64,000 nucleotides of DNA from Cyclobacteriaceae bacterium (GCA_019638355.1 JAHBTY010000001.1:496001-560000); one strand, 5' to 3'. Counted from the first letter of the stretch, positions 17,775 to 26,654 are shown. Notes: generated from the sequence alone by a model not told the origin. Program-made: numbers and translations.

Positions 17775-19700
17775 ATGTTAATTACCCCAGGAAAATTGCT
17801 TGCCGAGATAAATAGTCCGAAAGACCTGAAAAAACTTGATCAGGTTCAACTGGTGCAGGTTTGTGAAGAGTTACGGCAGTTTATTGTTGATAACGTATCG
17901 GTTTATGGGGGGCACTTTGGGGCCAGTTTGGGTGTGGTAGAACTTACTGTGGCATTACACTATGTGTTCAATACCCCACACGATCAATTGGTTTGGGATG
18001 TAGGCCACCAGGCATATGGCCATAAAATTTTAACAGGCAGAAGAAACTCTTTTCATACCAACCGGGTATATAAAGGCATTTCCGGTTTCCCGAAAAGGAA
18101 AGAAAGCGAGTACGATACGTTTGGTGTAGGGCATTCATCTACCTCTGTTTCGGCTGCATTGGGTATGGCAGTAGCCTCCAGGTACCAGGGCCTTAATGAA
18201 AAGCAGCATATAGCCGTAATTGGAGACGGAGCTCTTACAGGCGGTATGGCGTTTGAAGGGTTAAATCATGCCGGGGTTTCTGATACCAACCTGCTTATTA
18301 TTCTCAATGATAACTGCATGTCGATAGACCCCAATGTAGGGGCACTTAAAGATTATCTTACGGACATTACTACCTCCCGAACCTATAACCGCCTGAAGGA
18401 CGATGTATGGAAAATGCTGGGCAAACTTTCTACGTTCGGAAAAAATGCACAAGAAATTGTCTCGAAAGTTGAGAACGGAATCAAGAGCACATTACTCAGT
18501 CAGAGCAACCTGTTTGAGGCACTTAACCTGCGTTACTTCGGGCCGGTTGATGGCCACGATGTTGATCACCTGGTTGCTATTCTCAACGATTTGAAGGCTA
18601 TTAAGGGCCCCAAAATTTTGCATTGTGTTACAGTAAAAGGAAAAGGCTATGGGCCTGCCGAAAAAGGCAATGCAACTACCTGGCACGCCCCCGGTACCTT
18701 TGATAAGATTACCGGTGAAATCCATAAGAAAGTTTACGAAAAGCCCCAGGCGCCCAAGTATCAGGATGTGTTTGGCCATACGCTGGTAGAATTAGCTCGC
18801 CAGAATGAAAAGATCGTAGGCATTACACCGGCCATGCCTTCCGGTTCTTCGATGAATATTATGATGAAGGAGATGCCGGAGCGAGCCTTTGATGTGGGTA
18901 TTGCCGAACAACATGCTGTTACTTTTTCGGCAGGTCTGGCTACCCAGGGCTTAATCCCCTTTTGCAATATTTATAGTTCGTTTATGCAACGGGCTTACGA
19001 TCAGGTAGTGCACGATGTGTGCATTCAAAACCTGCCAGTAAACTTTTGTCTGGATAGAGCGGGCTTTGCCGGTGCCGATGGCCCAACACACCATGGAGCT
19101 TACGATATAGCATACTTCCGATGCATCCCCAACATGATTGTGGCTGCACCTATGAATGAGCAGGAATTGCGCAATTTGATGTTCACAGCTCAATTGCCCC
19201 GCACCGAGCAGGCATTTTCAATTCGCTATCCACGCGGCCAGGGTGTTATGCCCAACTGGCGCACACCATTTGAGAAAATAGAAATTGGGAAAGGCCGCAT
19301 GATTCAGGATGGCGAAGATGTTGCCATACTTTCGTTCGGGCATATTGGTAATTATGTGGTAGAGGCATGCGCGGTATTAAGCAAAAAAGGAATAAGTGCA
19401 GCCCATTTCGACTTGCGTTTTGCCAAACCACTTGACATAGAACTGTTGCATGATGTATTTACCCGATTCTCAAAAGTAATTACCATTGAGGATGGTTGCG
19501 TACAAGGTGGCATAGGCAGTGCTGTATTGGAGTTTATGGCGGATAATCAATACAATGCCCAGGTAAAAAGATTAGGCATCCCCGATAGAATTGTTGAGCA
19601 CGGTGAACAACTGGAACTGCACCACGAATGCGGAATGGATAGCGAAGGTATTGTAACGGCAGTACAAAGTATGCTGGAGATTTCGGTTGGCCACCATTAA
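17775..19700 (+). CDS. dxs: 1-deoxy-D-xylulose-5-phosphate synthase
   Basis: DXS condenses pyruvate and glyceraldehyde 3-phosphate, using thiamine diphosphate, in the first step of the MEP isoprenoid pathway. The 641-residue protein is full length. Seen: YVFNTPHDQLVWDVGHQAYGH, the thiamine-binding GDGALTGG with the downstream NDNCMSI, the catalytic-glutamate block FDVGIAEQHAVTFSAGLA, and DRAGFAGADGPTHHGAYD. It is monocistronic in appearance, with 240 bases before the next gene. The ATG at 17775 begins a family-like N-terminus (LLAEINSPKDLKKL). Confidence 0.97.
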   Translation: MLITPGKLLAEINSPKDLKKLDQVQLVQVCEELRQFIVDNVSVYGGHFGASLGVVELTVALHYVFNTPHDQLVWDVGHQAYGHKILTGRRNSFHTNRVYKGISGFPKRKESEYDTFGVGHSSTSVSAALGMAVASRYQGLNEKQHIAVIGDGALTGGMAFEGLNHAGVSDTNLLIILNDNCMSIDPNVGALKDYLTDITTSRTYNRLKDDVWKMLGKLSTFGKNAQEIVSKVENGIKSTLLSQSNLFEALNLRYFGPVDGHDVDHLVAILNDLKAIKGPKILHCVTVKGKGYGPAEKGNATTWHAPGTFDKITGEIHKKVYEKPQAPKYQDVFGHTLVELARQNEKIVGITPAMPSGSSMNIMMKEMPERAFDVGIAEQHAVTFSAGLATQGLIPFCNIYSSFMQRAYDQVVHDVCIQNLPVNFCLDRAGFAGADGPTHHGAYDIAYFRCIPNMIVAAPMNEQELRNLMFTAQLPRTEQAFSIRYPRGQGVMPNWRTPFEKIEIGKGRMIQDGEDVAILSFGHIGNYVVEACAVLSKKGISAAHFDLRFAKPLDIELLHDVFTRFSKVITIEDGCVQGGIGSAVLEFMADNQYNAQVKRLGIPDRIVEHGEQLELHHECGMDSEGIVTAVQSMLEISVGHH

Positions 19701-19860
19701 CAGCTTGTCGCTTAAAAATCATCTGAAAGTCAAGGTTTTAGCCGCTCATTTACTTTATAATACGCAAGGGGTGCTGCTTTCTGGCCTTGTAACCATCATT
19801 AGTTAAATTCATGTCTTTTGAAAATTCGGTCAATCCATCTAAATTGTGCCTTAATGCATT

Positions 19861-19868
19861 TATATTTG
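19861..19868 (+). promoter_or_regulatory. -7 box before the zinc-ribbon membrane gene
   Basis: TATATTTG matches TAnnTTTG, 73 bases upstream of the ATG at 19942. The rest of 19701-19941 shows no gene. Confidence 0.4.
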
Positions 19869-19941
19869 AACTTCAAGATATTGACTTTTAATGTTTACCA
19901 ACTCAGATTCTAAAGAATAAACCCATAAACTCTTAACCACA

Positions 19942-20694
19942 ATGGAGGAATACATTGACCCACACAAGTACGATGCATGGAATAACCTGGCACTCAACCT
20001 GGCCTTGGGCTTTTGGGCCTTGGGTATTTTGATTGTTCTGGGCTACATTATTAGACTAAGTACAATAGGCGGAAGCAAAAACAAGTATGATTACATCAAT
20101 CGGCACGAGATTAAGGTATTGTGGGTAGCCACTATAGTTTTGGTAATTGGCGGCTGTTTCTTTGTAAACGCAAATGTGGTTGAACTTACCACACTTTGGA
20201 TATTTGTGCGTGTGTTTACCACTATTATGATGGGCATTCTGGTTGCGGTGGTAATTCAGAACCTGCTTAAATTCTACTACCCCTTCTTTATAGAAAGACG
20301 CTTGAAGGTATTACGGTATAAGCCCCGGATTTCGCCCAAAACCGGCAAGCCTATGAAATTACTAAGTGAAGAAGAGGAAGATGTGCATCTGGATGAAGGT
20401 ATGATTGCCGAAGAGAATGTGTTTTCGGTTGACTATGACGTATGGTTAGATGAAGAAACCGGCTACAAACAAATTGAAAAGTATGCTGGCCATTTGCATG
20501 CCATCCAATGCCCGGAGTGTAATTATCAAACATTTAAGATTAACCGCGAGGAAATTATAAAACAACCTACCGCAACGGAAGAAGGTGAAATTATGAAACA
20601 CTACGTGTGTAGTTATTGTGGCTACAAAGCCCGCAAAACAGTTGCTTTAAAAGCTCAGGTAAAATTGGAAGAGTCTTCGCCTGCTACGGCCTGA
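19942..20694 (+). CDS. membrane protein with C-terminal zinc ribbon, unknown function
   Basis: I do not recognise a named family. The 250-residue product has three predicted membrane segments (about residues 21-40, 58-75 and 82-105), then a basic stretch (ERRLKVLRYKPRISPKTGKP), an acidic linker (LLSEEEEDVHLDEG) and a C-terminal domain with two CxxC pairs, CPECNY near residue 192 and CSYCGY near 221. These would form a zinc ribbon on the cytoplasmic side. Zinc ribbons often bind nucleic acid or partner proteins, so a membrane-tethered scaffold is possible (inference). It is followed by a strong terminator and stands alone. Confidence 0.8.
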   Translation: MEEYIDPHKYDAWNNLALNLALGFWALGILIVLGYIIRLSTIGGSKNKYDYINRHEIKVLWVATIVLVIGGCFFVNANVVELTTLWIFVRVFTTIMMGILVAVVIQNLLKFYYPFFIERRLKVLRYKPRISPKTGKPMKLLSEEEEDVHLDEGMIAEENVFSVDYDVWLDEETGYKQIEKYAGHLHAIQCPECNYQTFKINREEIIKQPTATEEGEIMKHYVCSYCGYKARKTVALKAQVKLEESSPATA

Positions 20695-20714
20695 GTATAT
20701 TAACCTTATTTTGG

Positions 20715-20750
20715 AGCGCCCTGGTTTTTTAACCGGGGCGCTATTGTTTT
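20715..20750 (+). terminator. intrinsic terminator after the zinc-ribbon gene
   Basis: A 12-bp stem, AGCGCCCTGGTT with AACCGGGGCGCT (one G-T pair), has a TTTT loop and is followed by ATTGTTTT. It overlaps the stop codon of the opposite-strand small gene. Confidence 0.8.
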
Positions 20751-20995
20751 AGTGCAGGTAGTTTAATCTGATCTGAATAAAACTTCATGCGGCTATGGGT
20801 AGAATCCAGCAAAGCAATTTTATCGATGGAGGCATACTTGTGGTTTACAAATACTTCCACATAATCCGATCCTAATAAATACAGGTTAACTTTGTATTTA
20901 TAGTAGCGAATGGCCATTATAAATGCTGCATGCTCGTACAGCAAGGCTACTTTCCTTTCTAATGGAAGACTTTTTAAATCGCTCCAACCGATCAT
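20741..20995 (-). CDS. small conserved-looking hypothetical protein
   Basis: An 84-residue protein I do not recognise. Starting at the ATG (20995) it reads MIGWSDLKSLPLERKVALLY, then several tyrosine-rich beta strands (YYKYKVNLYLLGSDYVEVFV) and a charged C-terminus. It has no signal peptide or membrane segment, so it is probably cytoplasmic. The frame could also begin two codons earlier at a TTG. Support for it being real: good frame length in an otherwise non-coding interval, a sensible composition, and the absence of any better frame on either strand. Its stop lies within the terminator hairpin of the convergent gene. Confidence 0.6.
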   Translation of the reverse strand: MIGWSDLKSLPLERKVALLYEHAAFIMAIRYYKYKVNLYLLGSDYVEVFVNHKYASIDKIALLDSTHSRMKFYSDQIKLPALKQ

Positions 20996-21130
20996 AGCCA
21001 ATTATCAATCATCTTTCAAATAGCAATGGGTAGTTATTTATATTAATTGCATTATCCAATCAACCAACGTAAAAAACCCTTAATGGGGAAAATTCAGCTA
21101 AACTTAGCGAAAGGACGAATAAAATCATTT

Positions 21131-21161
21131 TTTGAATTTTAAACGGGGTCGGTTACATTTG
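21131..21161 (+). promoter_or_regulatory. complete promoter for tRNA-His
   Basis: TTTG (21131-21134), a spacer of exactly 19 bases, and TACATTTG (21154-21161) give a perfect match to the Bacteroidota housekeeping consensus. Transcription would start near 21168, about 70 bases before the tRNA. Confidence 0.75.
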
Positions 21162-21193
21162 CAATCCCAAAAGCAAAAAGTGCTCTTGTAATT

Positions 21194-21214
21194 TCGGATG
21201 CTTAAAACATCCGA
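21194..21214 (+). other. hairpin in the tRNA-His leader
   Basis: TCGGATG and CATCCGA pair perfectly around a 7-base A/T-rich loop, between the promoter and the tRNA. It may guide 5' processing of the precursor; no T-tract follows, so it is not a terminator. Confidence 0.5.
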
Positions 21215-21238
21215 GCATGGGTTCTAAAAGCCTTAAAT

Positions 21239-21316
21239 GGTGGGTATAGCTCAGTTGGTTAGAGCATCAGATTGTGATTCTGAGGGTCGTGGGTTCGAGC
21301 CCCATTACTCACCCCA
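21239..21316 (+). tRNA. tRNA-His (GTG)
   Basis: A complete cloverleaf: acceptor GTGGGTA pairs with TACTCAC (one G-T), with an extra G at -1 (21239) opposite C73, the identity feature of tRNA-His. D stem GCTC/GAGC, anticodon stem TCAGA/TCTGA with loop TTGTGAT (anticodon GTG at 21274-21276), and T arm with TTCGAGC. The 3' CCA is encoded at 21314-21316. Confidence 0.97.
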
Positions 21317-21353
21317 AGCCTTGATTTAATAAATAAATCAGGGCTTTTTTATT
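21317..21353 (+). terminator. intrinsic terminator after tRNA-His
   Basis: AGCCTTGATTTA (21317-21328) pairs with TAAATCAGGGCT (21334-21345), with one G-T pair, followed by a run of T. It begins at the base after the tRNA CCA and overlaps the end of opposite-strand pyrC. Confidence 0.85.
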
Positions 21354-22686
21354 CCCGGTTAAACCGCAAACGCTGGCCTTGCTTTAACTCATCAAACTTT
21401 CCATTTACATAGGCTAAGTGCCCCGAAATCCAGGTATGAGTTACGGAGGACTGAAATGTTTGCTCTTCAAAAGGAGACCAACCGCACTTCGCCAGTATAT
21501 TTTCTTTGCTTACCCTCCACGGTTTAGCTGGGTTCACCAATACCAAATCAGCAAAGTAACCTTCGCGGATGAACCCACGCTCCTGAATCTGAAAAAGGAT
21601 GGCCGGGTTGTGCGCCATTTTTTGTACTATTTTTTCAATGCTGATTTTTTTCTGATGATAAAACTCCAGCATGGCTACTACACTGTGTTGAATGAGCGGT
21701 CCGCCAGAAGGCGCCTGGAAATAACCTTTGCTTTTTTCCTCGTTGGTATGGGGTGCGTGGTCAGTTGCAATTACATCAATGCGATCGTCCAGTACAGCCT
21801 TAAAAATTTCTTGTTGATCGGTTTTTGTTTTGATAGCCGGATTCCATTTTATCAGCATGCCTAAGCGATCGTAATCTGCATCGTTGAACCACAGGTGGTG
21901 GATACATGCTTCTGCTGTAATCTTCTTCTTTTCGAGCGGAATGCTGTTATCAAACTGGTGTGTTTCTTTTGCGGTGGAGATGTGCAGTATATGCAAACGT
22001 GTACCATGCTTCTTGGCTAATTCAATAGCAAAGGAAGAAGATTTATAACACGCTTCTTCGCTGCGGATAAGCGGATGATAACGCACTGGCATTCCATCAC
22101 CATATTTTGCTTTATAGTTGGCTGTGTTTTTCAATACGGTGGCTTCGTCTTCGCAATGTGTTGCAATCAACGATGGAAATTTCGAAAAAAGATTTTCCAA
22201 TACGACTGGACTATCTACCAACAGATTGCCGGTAGAGGAACCCATAAATATTTTTAGTCCGCATACGTTCCTAATGTCGGTTTTTAAAACTTCTTCCAGG
22301 TTATCATTGCCTGCCCCCATAAAGAAGGAATAGTTCGCAAGTGAAGTGCGCGCGGCTATCTGGTATTTATCTTCCAACAAAGATTGCGTAAATACAGGTG
22401 GTGCTGTGTTGGGCATTTCCATAAAGCTGGTTACGCCACCAGCTACAGCGGCCTTTGCCTCTGTGAAAATTGTAGCTTTGTGGGTAAGGCCGGGCTCGCG
22501 AAAATGAACCTGATCATCAATAGCGCCTGGTAACAATAAGTTGCCACCTGCATCAATTACCATGGCGTGATTGGCAGAAATCGACCTGGCAATTTTTTCG
22601 ATGCGCTGCCCGGTAAGTAAAACATCGCCTTCAATAATCTGGCCCTCGTTTACAATGCGGGCATTCGTGATTAACGTAGAGTTCAT
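21349..22686 (-). CDS. pyrC: dihydroorotase
   Basis: A cyclic amidohydrolase that closes carbamoyl-aspartate to dihydroorotate in pyrimidine synthesis; 445 residues, the length of class I enzymes. Seen: the metal motif region GAIDDQVHFREPGLTHKA, EMPNTAPPVFT, the probable carboxylated lysine in LKIFMGSSTGN, ATHCEDE, LHILHISTAKE and the aspartate of VIATDHAPHT. The first ligand motif is QxH where most amidohydrolases have HxH. I recall the DDQVHFREPG form from other Bacteroidota dihydroorotases, so it is probably a lineage variant and not inactivation. Allantoinase and hydantoinase are relatives, but the REPGLTHKA block favours dihydroorotase. It is divergent from the helicase gene, 26 bases away. 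Confidence 0.9.
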   Translation of the reverse strand: MNSTLITNARIVNEGQIIEGDVLLTGQRIEKIARSISANHAMVIDAGGNLLLPGAIDDQVHFREPGLTHKATIFTEAKAAVAGGVTSFMEMPNTAPPVFTQSLLEDKYQIAARTSLANYSFFMGAGNDNLEEVLKTDIRNVCGLKIFMGSSTGNLLVDSPVVLENLFSKFPSLIATHCEDEATVLKNTANYKAKYGDGMPVRYHPLIRSEEACYKSSSFAIELAKKHGTRLHILHISTAKETHQFDNSIPLEKKKITAEACIHHLWFNDADYDRLGMLIKWNPAIKTKTDQQEIFKAVLDDRIDVIATDHAPHTNEEKSKGYFQAPSGGPLIQHSVVAMLEFYHQKKISIEKIVQKMAHNPAILFQIQERGFIREGYFADLVLVNPAKPWRVSKENILAKCGWSPFEEQTFQSSVTHTWISGHLAYVNGKFDELKQGQRLRFNRE

Positions 22687-22712
22687 TACCTTGTAAAGTT
22701 GTGTAAAGATAA

Positions 22713-23981
22713 ATGTTAATGAACAGCGCAGCCGATTGGAGTGAATTTAAATTGAATAAACAACTGTTGGATGCGGTTGCTGATGCAGGCTTTACATGGC
22801 CTACCGAAATTCAGGAGAAATGCCTGCCACTTATTGCGGCCGGACAGCAGGTGATTGGCATTGCGCAAACCGGAACCGGAAAAACAGCCGCTTACCTACT
22901 TCCGCTTTTGTTAAAACTACGGTACGCGCAGGGAACGGATATACGCGCATTAATTCTGGTGCCTACCAAAGAACTGGTGGTACAGGTGGCTGAACATGCC
23001 CGCGCCCTGGCCAAGTACACCGACTTGCGCGTTGTGGAAATTTATGGCGGTGTGGGACCTAAAACACAAATTGAAAAAATTCAAGCCGGGCTTGATTTGT
23101 TGATAGCAACACCGGGTAGATTTATGGAAATATACCAGCGCGATGAATTGCCGGTAAAACAGATTAAAGTTTTGGTGCTGGATGAGGCGGATAAAATGAT
23201 GGACATGGGTTTTATGCCGCAGTTGCGAAAAATTTTTGAAGTGATTCCGCCCAAACGTCAGAATGTTTTATTCTCGGCAACCTTTCCGCAAAAAGTAGAA
23301 AGGCTTGCGGCTGAGTTTTTGGATTTCCCTGTAAGAATAGAAATTACACCGCAAGCAACGGTAGCGGTTAAAGTGGAGCAGGAGTTGTACCATGTTCCGA
23401 ACGCACTAACCAAGATAAACTTTTTAGAATACTTGCTGGCCGATAAAGACACGTTTACGCGTGTGATGATTTTTACACGCACCAAAGAAGTGGCCGATAA
23501 TGTGTTTCGCTTTCTGGAACGAAAAAAACTGGGCCCCGCGCGTGTGGTTCATTCCAACAAAGGACAAAACAGTCGTATTAATGCGATGAATGAATTTAAA
23601 GAAGGTAAACTACGTATACTGGTTTCCACCGATGTGGCTTCACGCGGTATTGATGTAACCAATGTATCGCACGTAATTAATTTTGATGTGCCCATTATGT
23701 ATGAAGATTACGTGCATCGTACCGGACGAACCGGTCGTGCGCTTCGGGAAGGGAAAGCCATTACATTGGTAACGGATGCCGAGACTTATCACATCGATAA
23801 AATCGAAAAAATTATTCGCGAAAAAATTCCGGTAAAGAAGTTACCCAAACAAGTTGAAATTGCTGAAACACCTTTTGAAGAAGCGCAAGCCATGGCCCGC
23901 GAAATTGATCGGCAAAAGCGGTACGAAGATCCGGAGTTTAAGGGCGCGTTTCATTTGAAGAAATGGGAGTTGAAGCGTTAA
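22713..23981 (+). CDS. DEAD-box ATP-dependent RNA helicase
   Basis: A 422-residue RNA helicase acting in ribosome assembly or mRNA turnover (exact role unknown). All motifs are present in order: Q motif FTWPTEIQ, motif I AQTGTGKT, Ia VPTKEL, Ib TPGR, II DEAD in VLDEADKMMDMG, III SAT, V STDVASRGID and VI HRTGRTGR. The C-terminal tail is short (about 60 residues) without a basic or glycine-rich extension, so this is a minimal RhlE-like type. A second in-frame ATG lies at 22719. It begins 26 bases from the divergent pyrC start. Confidence 0.95.
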   Translation: MLMNSAADWSEFKLNKQLLDAVADAGFTWPTEIQEKCLPLIAAGQQVIGIAQTGTGKTAAYLLPLLLKLRYAQGTDIRALILVPTKELVVQVAEHARALAKYTDLRVVEIYGGVGPKTQIEKIQAGLDLLIATPGRFMEIYQRDELPVKQIKVLVLDEADKMMDMGFMPQLRKIFEVIPPKRQNVLFSATFPQKVERLAAEFLDFPVRIEITPQATVAVKVEQELYHVPNALTKINFLEYLLADKDTFTRVMIFTRTKEVADNVFRFLERKKLGPARVVHSNKGQNSRINAMNEFKEGKLRILVSTDVASRGIDVTNVSHVINFDVPIMYEDYVHRTGRTGRALREGKAITLVTDAETYHIDKIEKIIREKIPVKKLPKQVEIAETPFEEAQAMAREIDRQKRYEDPEFKGAFHLKKWELKR

Positions 23982-24091
23982 TTATAATTTGAAAATGAGA
24001 TGATTTGAGAATTTGAAAATGGACTAATTCTTAAATCACTGATTCAAGCCATGAAATAAGCATGACGAGGTACAGAAACAAAAATGGTACA

Positions 24092-24685
24092 CTACTTGAT
24101 AAATTTAGACTGTCTCCAAGAGTCCAGCATTTTTTGTCCCTTCAATTTGTCAACGAACATAATATTTACCGTAAACTCTCTTTTGTCAAAAAGCCGACTA
24201 AACATAAGTAGGGTTAACACCATTTTGTTCGGGTACTCCACCTTCATTGTCAATGTCTGAAACTCCAGGTTGTCTATTTGTTCAACTGTCCTTGTTGTGT
24301 CAATCTTTACTCCAGGCATTTGCGCCTTAAAAGTCTCATAAAGAATCTCGTTAACTGCTTTGCAAGATTCTAAGTAATCACCGTCTACACTTGGGTCATA
24401 TGGTTGATAGTTAGACTCAAAATAGTTTAACTGGTCACTTTTAAAAACGAAAATAGTTTTCGATTGATTGATTACTTTACCCTCAAAGGTTTTTTCAATA
24501 GCATCAGTGCCTTTGTTCTGCATCTTTGTCCAATCCGCGCTACTTAAGTTTTCAAAATTCTCCGGAATCGTTATTGTCCAATTAAAATCCTTATTATGAA
24601 TTTCTTGTTTTGCTGTTTTCTGTCCGTTACAATTCTGAAAGAATACTACGAGGATAAATAGTAAGGAATGTTTATAAGTAATCAT
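24092..24685 (-). CDS. hypothetical lipoprotein
   Basis: A 197-residue protein of unknown function with a lipoprotein-like signal: MITYKHSLLFILVVFFQNC, the cysteine at residue 19. The residues before it (Q, N) are unusual for a strict lipobox. The mature protein has mixed alpha/beta composition (TITIPENFENLSSADWTKM and later FQTLTMKVEYPNKMVLTLLM), reminiscent of small secreted proteins that bind via a beta sheet, but I recognise no family. Base composition is more A/T-rich than in the neighbouring helicase and rho genes, which may mean recent acquisition. It stands alone, with 110 and 250 bases of non-coding DNA on either side. Confidence 0.7.
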   Translation of the reverse strand: MITYKHSLLFILVVFFQNCNGQKTAKQEIHNKDFNWTITIPENFENLSSADWTKMQNKGTDAIEKTFEGKVINQSKTIFVFKSDQLNYFESNYQPYDPSVDGDYLESCKAVNEILYETFKAQMPGVKIDTTRTVEQIDNLEFQTLTMKVEYPNKMVLTLLMFSRLFDKREFTVNIMFVDKLKGQKMLDSWRQSKFIK

Positions 24686-24871
24686 TTTGTGAAATGGTTA
24701 TTCTTGATTGTCTTTAAGTATTACCGTCAACTCCTAAATTTACGCATGTTTAGAGTGGCGCTAAACCAAAATGGACTTTAATTATTTTCAAACCCAACAA
24801 CAATATGGAAACGCAAATGCTTAAGCAATTGCGTTATTACACCTTTCATCAGCAAAATCCCACAAGCAAAA

Positions 24872-24891
24872 TGGCTCAGTTTCCCGAGCCA
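24872..24891 (-). terminator. possible rho terminator hairpin
   Basis: On the minus strand TGGCTC and GAGCCA pair around an 8-base loop that can close further, followed by a short T-containing stretch. It lies 45 bases after the rho stop. The stem is short and the T-tract poor. The remainder of 24686-24917 shows no gene. Confidence 0.3.
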
Positions 24892-24917
24892 ATTTCAAAT
24901 CAATTAATCTTCAAATC

Positions 24918-24935
24918 TCCCGATAGCTATCGGGA
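24918..24935. repeat. 18-bp palindrome, copy A
   Basis: TCCCGATAGCTATCGGGA is a perfect palindrome that begins at the base directly after the rho stop codon. The same element, with AT instead of GC at its centre, is at 60319-60336. It resembles a dispersed palindrome of this phylum (from memory). Confidence 0.8.
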
Positions 24936-26498
24936 TTACCCATTCATGGAAGTTAAAAACTCTTCGTTGTTACGGGTACCTTTCATCTTACTTTGCAGGA
25001 ACTCCATCGCTTCAACCGAATTCATGTCGGCCATGAACTTGCGCAGTATCCACACGCGTTGCAGTTCTTCTTCTTTCATCAACAGATCTTCGCGTCTGGT
25101 ACCGGATGCCGGTACATCGATAGCCGGATAAACCCTGCGGTTGGAAAGCTTGCGATCCAACTGCAATTCCATGTTACCCGTTCCTTTAAATTCTTCAAAG
25201 ATAACTTCGTCCATCTTCGAACCGGTATCAATCAATGCTGTGGCAATGATGGTAAGCGAACCGCCATTCTCAATTTTACGAGCCGCACCAAAAAAACGCT
25301 TTGGTTTGTGTAAGGCATTTGCATCCACACCACCCGAAAGAATTTTTCCAGAGGATGGAACAACCGTATTGTATGCGCGCGCCAAACGTGTTATCGAATC
25401 CAACAGGATAACCACATCGTGGCCACACTCGGTCATGCGCTTGGCTTTCTCCAATACGATTGAAGCAACTTTTACATGGCGCTCTGCTTGTTCATCGAAT
25501 GTAGATGCAATTACTTCAGCCTTTACGCTACGAGCCATGTCAGTAACTTCTTCCGGACGTTCATCTATCAATAACACGATCAAATAAACTTCCGGGTGGT
25601 TTTCTGCAATAGCGTTGGCAATGTTTTTCAGCAAAACGGTTTTGCCGGTTTTAGGTTGCGCCACAATCATACCGCGTTGTCCTTTACCAATAGGCGAGAA
25701 CAAATCGAGAATGCGCGTTGAAAGATTATCGGGTGTGGTGCTGAGTTTCAATTTCTGCTCGGGGAACAGCGGAGTCAAATATTCAAAGGCAACACGGTCG
25801 CGGATTTCTTCGGTTGTTTTACCGTTAATGCTATCCACTTTAATCAGTGCAAAATATTTTTCGCCTTCTTTTGGCGGACGAATTTGTCCTTTTACAGTAT
25901 CGCCAGTCTTTAAACCAAACAACTTGATTTGTGAAGGCGATACATAAATATCATCGGGGCTGGCTAAGTAGTTGTAATCACTTGAGCGCAGGAAACCATA
26001 GCCATCTTGCATAATTTCCAAAACCCCCTCGTTGCTTACCACGCCATCAAAATCGCGAATAAAATTCTCCTTGCGCTGTTGATGTTGATTCTGGTTTGGG
26101 TTTTGGCTGGGATGCTGATTTTGCTGGAAAGGTTTTTCTTCGCGTTGTTCTTTGGGAGCTTCTGTTACAGGTTGCTCTCGTTCGCTTGTATTCTCAAAAC
26201 TGGTATTGGTTTGATCCACTTCCAGGCCGATGCTTTGCAACATTTCATCGCTGCTAAGTTCTTTTTCTTGTGGTTTTGATGTTTCGGTGGCAACATTCTC
26301 GCGCCTGCGCGGCCGCATTTTGCGTTCACTTTGTTCAGTTGCTTTGGGTTTTGGCTCTCCGGTAACAGCCTGTTGGTCCAGAATTTTGTAAATCAATTCC
26401 TGTTTGGCCAGCTTCTTGGCGTTTTTTACGCCCATACCTTCAGCTATTTCCTTCAATTCAGAAAGCAGCCTGTTATTCAGGTCATCAATAGTGTACAT
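24936..26498 (-). CDS. rho: transcription termination factor Rho with Q/N-rich insert
   Basis: Rho is the hexameric RNA helicase that ends transcription of untranslated RNA. The 520-residue protein is about 100 longer than E. coli Rho. Order: Rho_N helical domain (residues 1-45, [20 protein letters not shown]); a disordered insert (about 48-143) with basic MRPRRR and a Q/N-rich stretch ([17 protein letters not shown]); the RNA-binding cold-shock domain ([20 protein letters not shown]); then the ATPase with Walker A PKTGKT, Walker [17 protein letters not shown] and the [20 protein letters not shown] loop. Disordered Rho inserts are typical of Bacteroidota and reported to drive phase separation in Bacteroides thetaiotaomicron. 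It has its own promoter and a leader of about 150 bases. Confidence 0.97.
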   Translation of the reverse strand: MYTIDDLNNRLLSELKEIAEGMGVKNAKKLAKQELIYKILDQQAVTGEPKPKATEQSERKMRPRRRENVATETSKPQEKELSSDEMLQSIGLEVDQTNTSFENTSEREQPVTEAPKEQREEKPFQQNQHPSQNPNQNQHQQRKENFIRDFDGVVSNEGVLEIMQDGYGFLRSSDYNYLASPDDIYVSPSQIKLFGLKTGDTVKGQIRPPKEGEKYFALIKVDSINGKTTEEIRDRVAFEYLTPLFPEQKLKLSTTPDNLSTRILDLFSPIGKGQRGMIVAQPKTGKTVLLKNIANAIAENHPEVYLIVLLIDERPEEVTDMARSVKAEVIASTFDEQAERHVKVASIVLEKAKRMTECGHDVVILLDSITRLARAYNTVVPSSGKILSGGVDANALHKPKRFFGAARKIENGGSLTIIATALIDTGSKMDEVIFEEFKGTGNMELQLDRKLSNRRVYPAIDVPASGTRREDLLMKEEELQRVWILRKFMADMNSVEAMEFLQSKMKGTRNNEEFLTSMNG

Positions 26499-26654
26499 GT
26501 GAGTTTAAAAATGGATTAATTAATAAGACAGAATTTATAACAGTAGGGTCTAATCAGACCATAGGATAAAACGCATTTAAAGTCGATTCAAAAGAAGAAG
26601 CAGAAAGTTCTGGGTTTTATGTTCGGATAGCCTGGTAAGGCCTGAATGACGATG

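Noticed and set aside
24805-25131. Plus-strand open frame across the rho 3' end
   Set aside because: It runs through the palindrome and then antisense to rho; no family sequence or start context.
26007-26279. Plus-strand frame with membrane-like composition opposite the rho insert
   Set aside because: A shadow of the Q/N-rich coding repeat on the other strand; rho is clearly the real gene.
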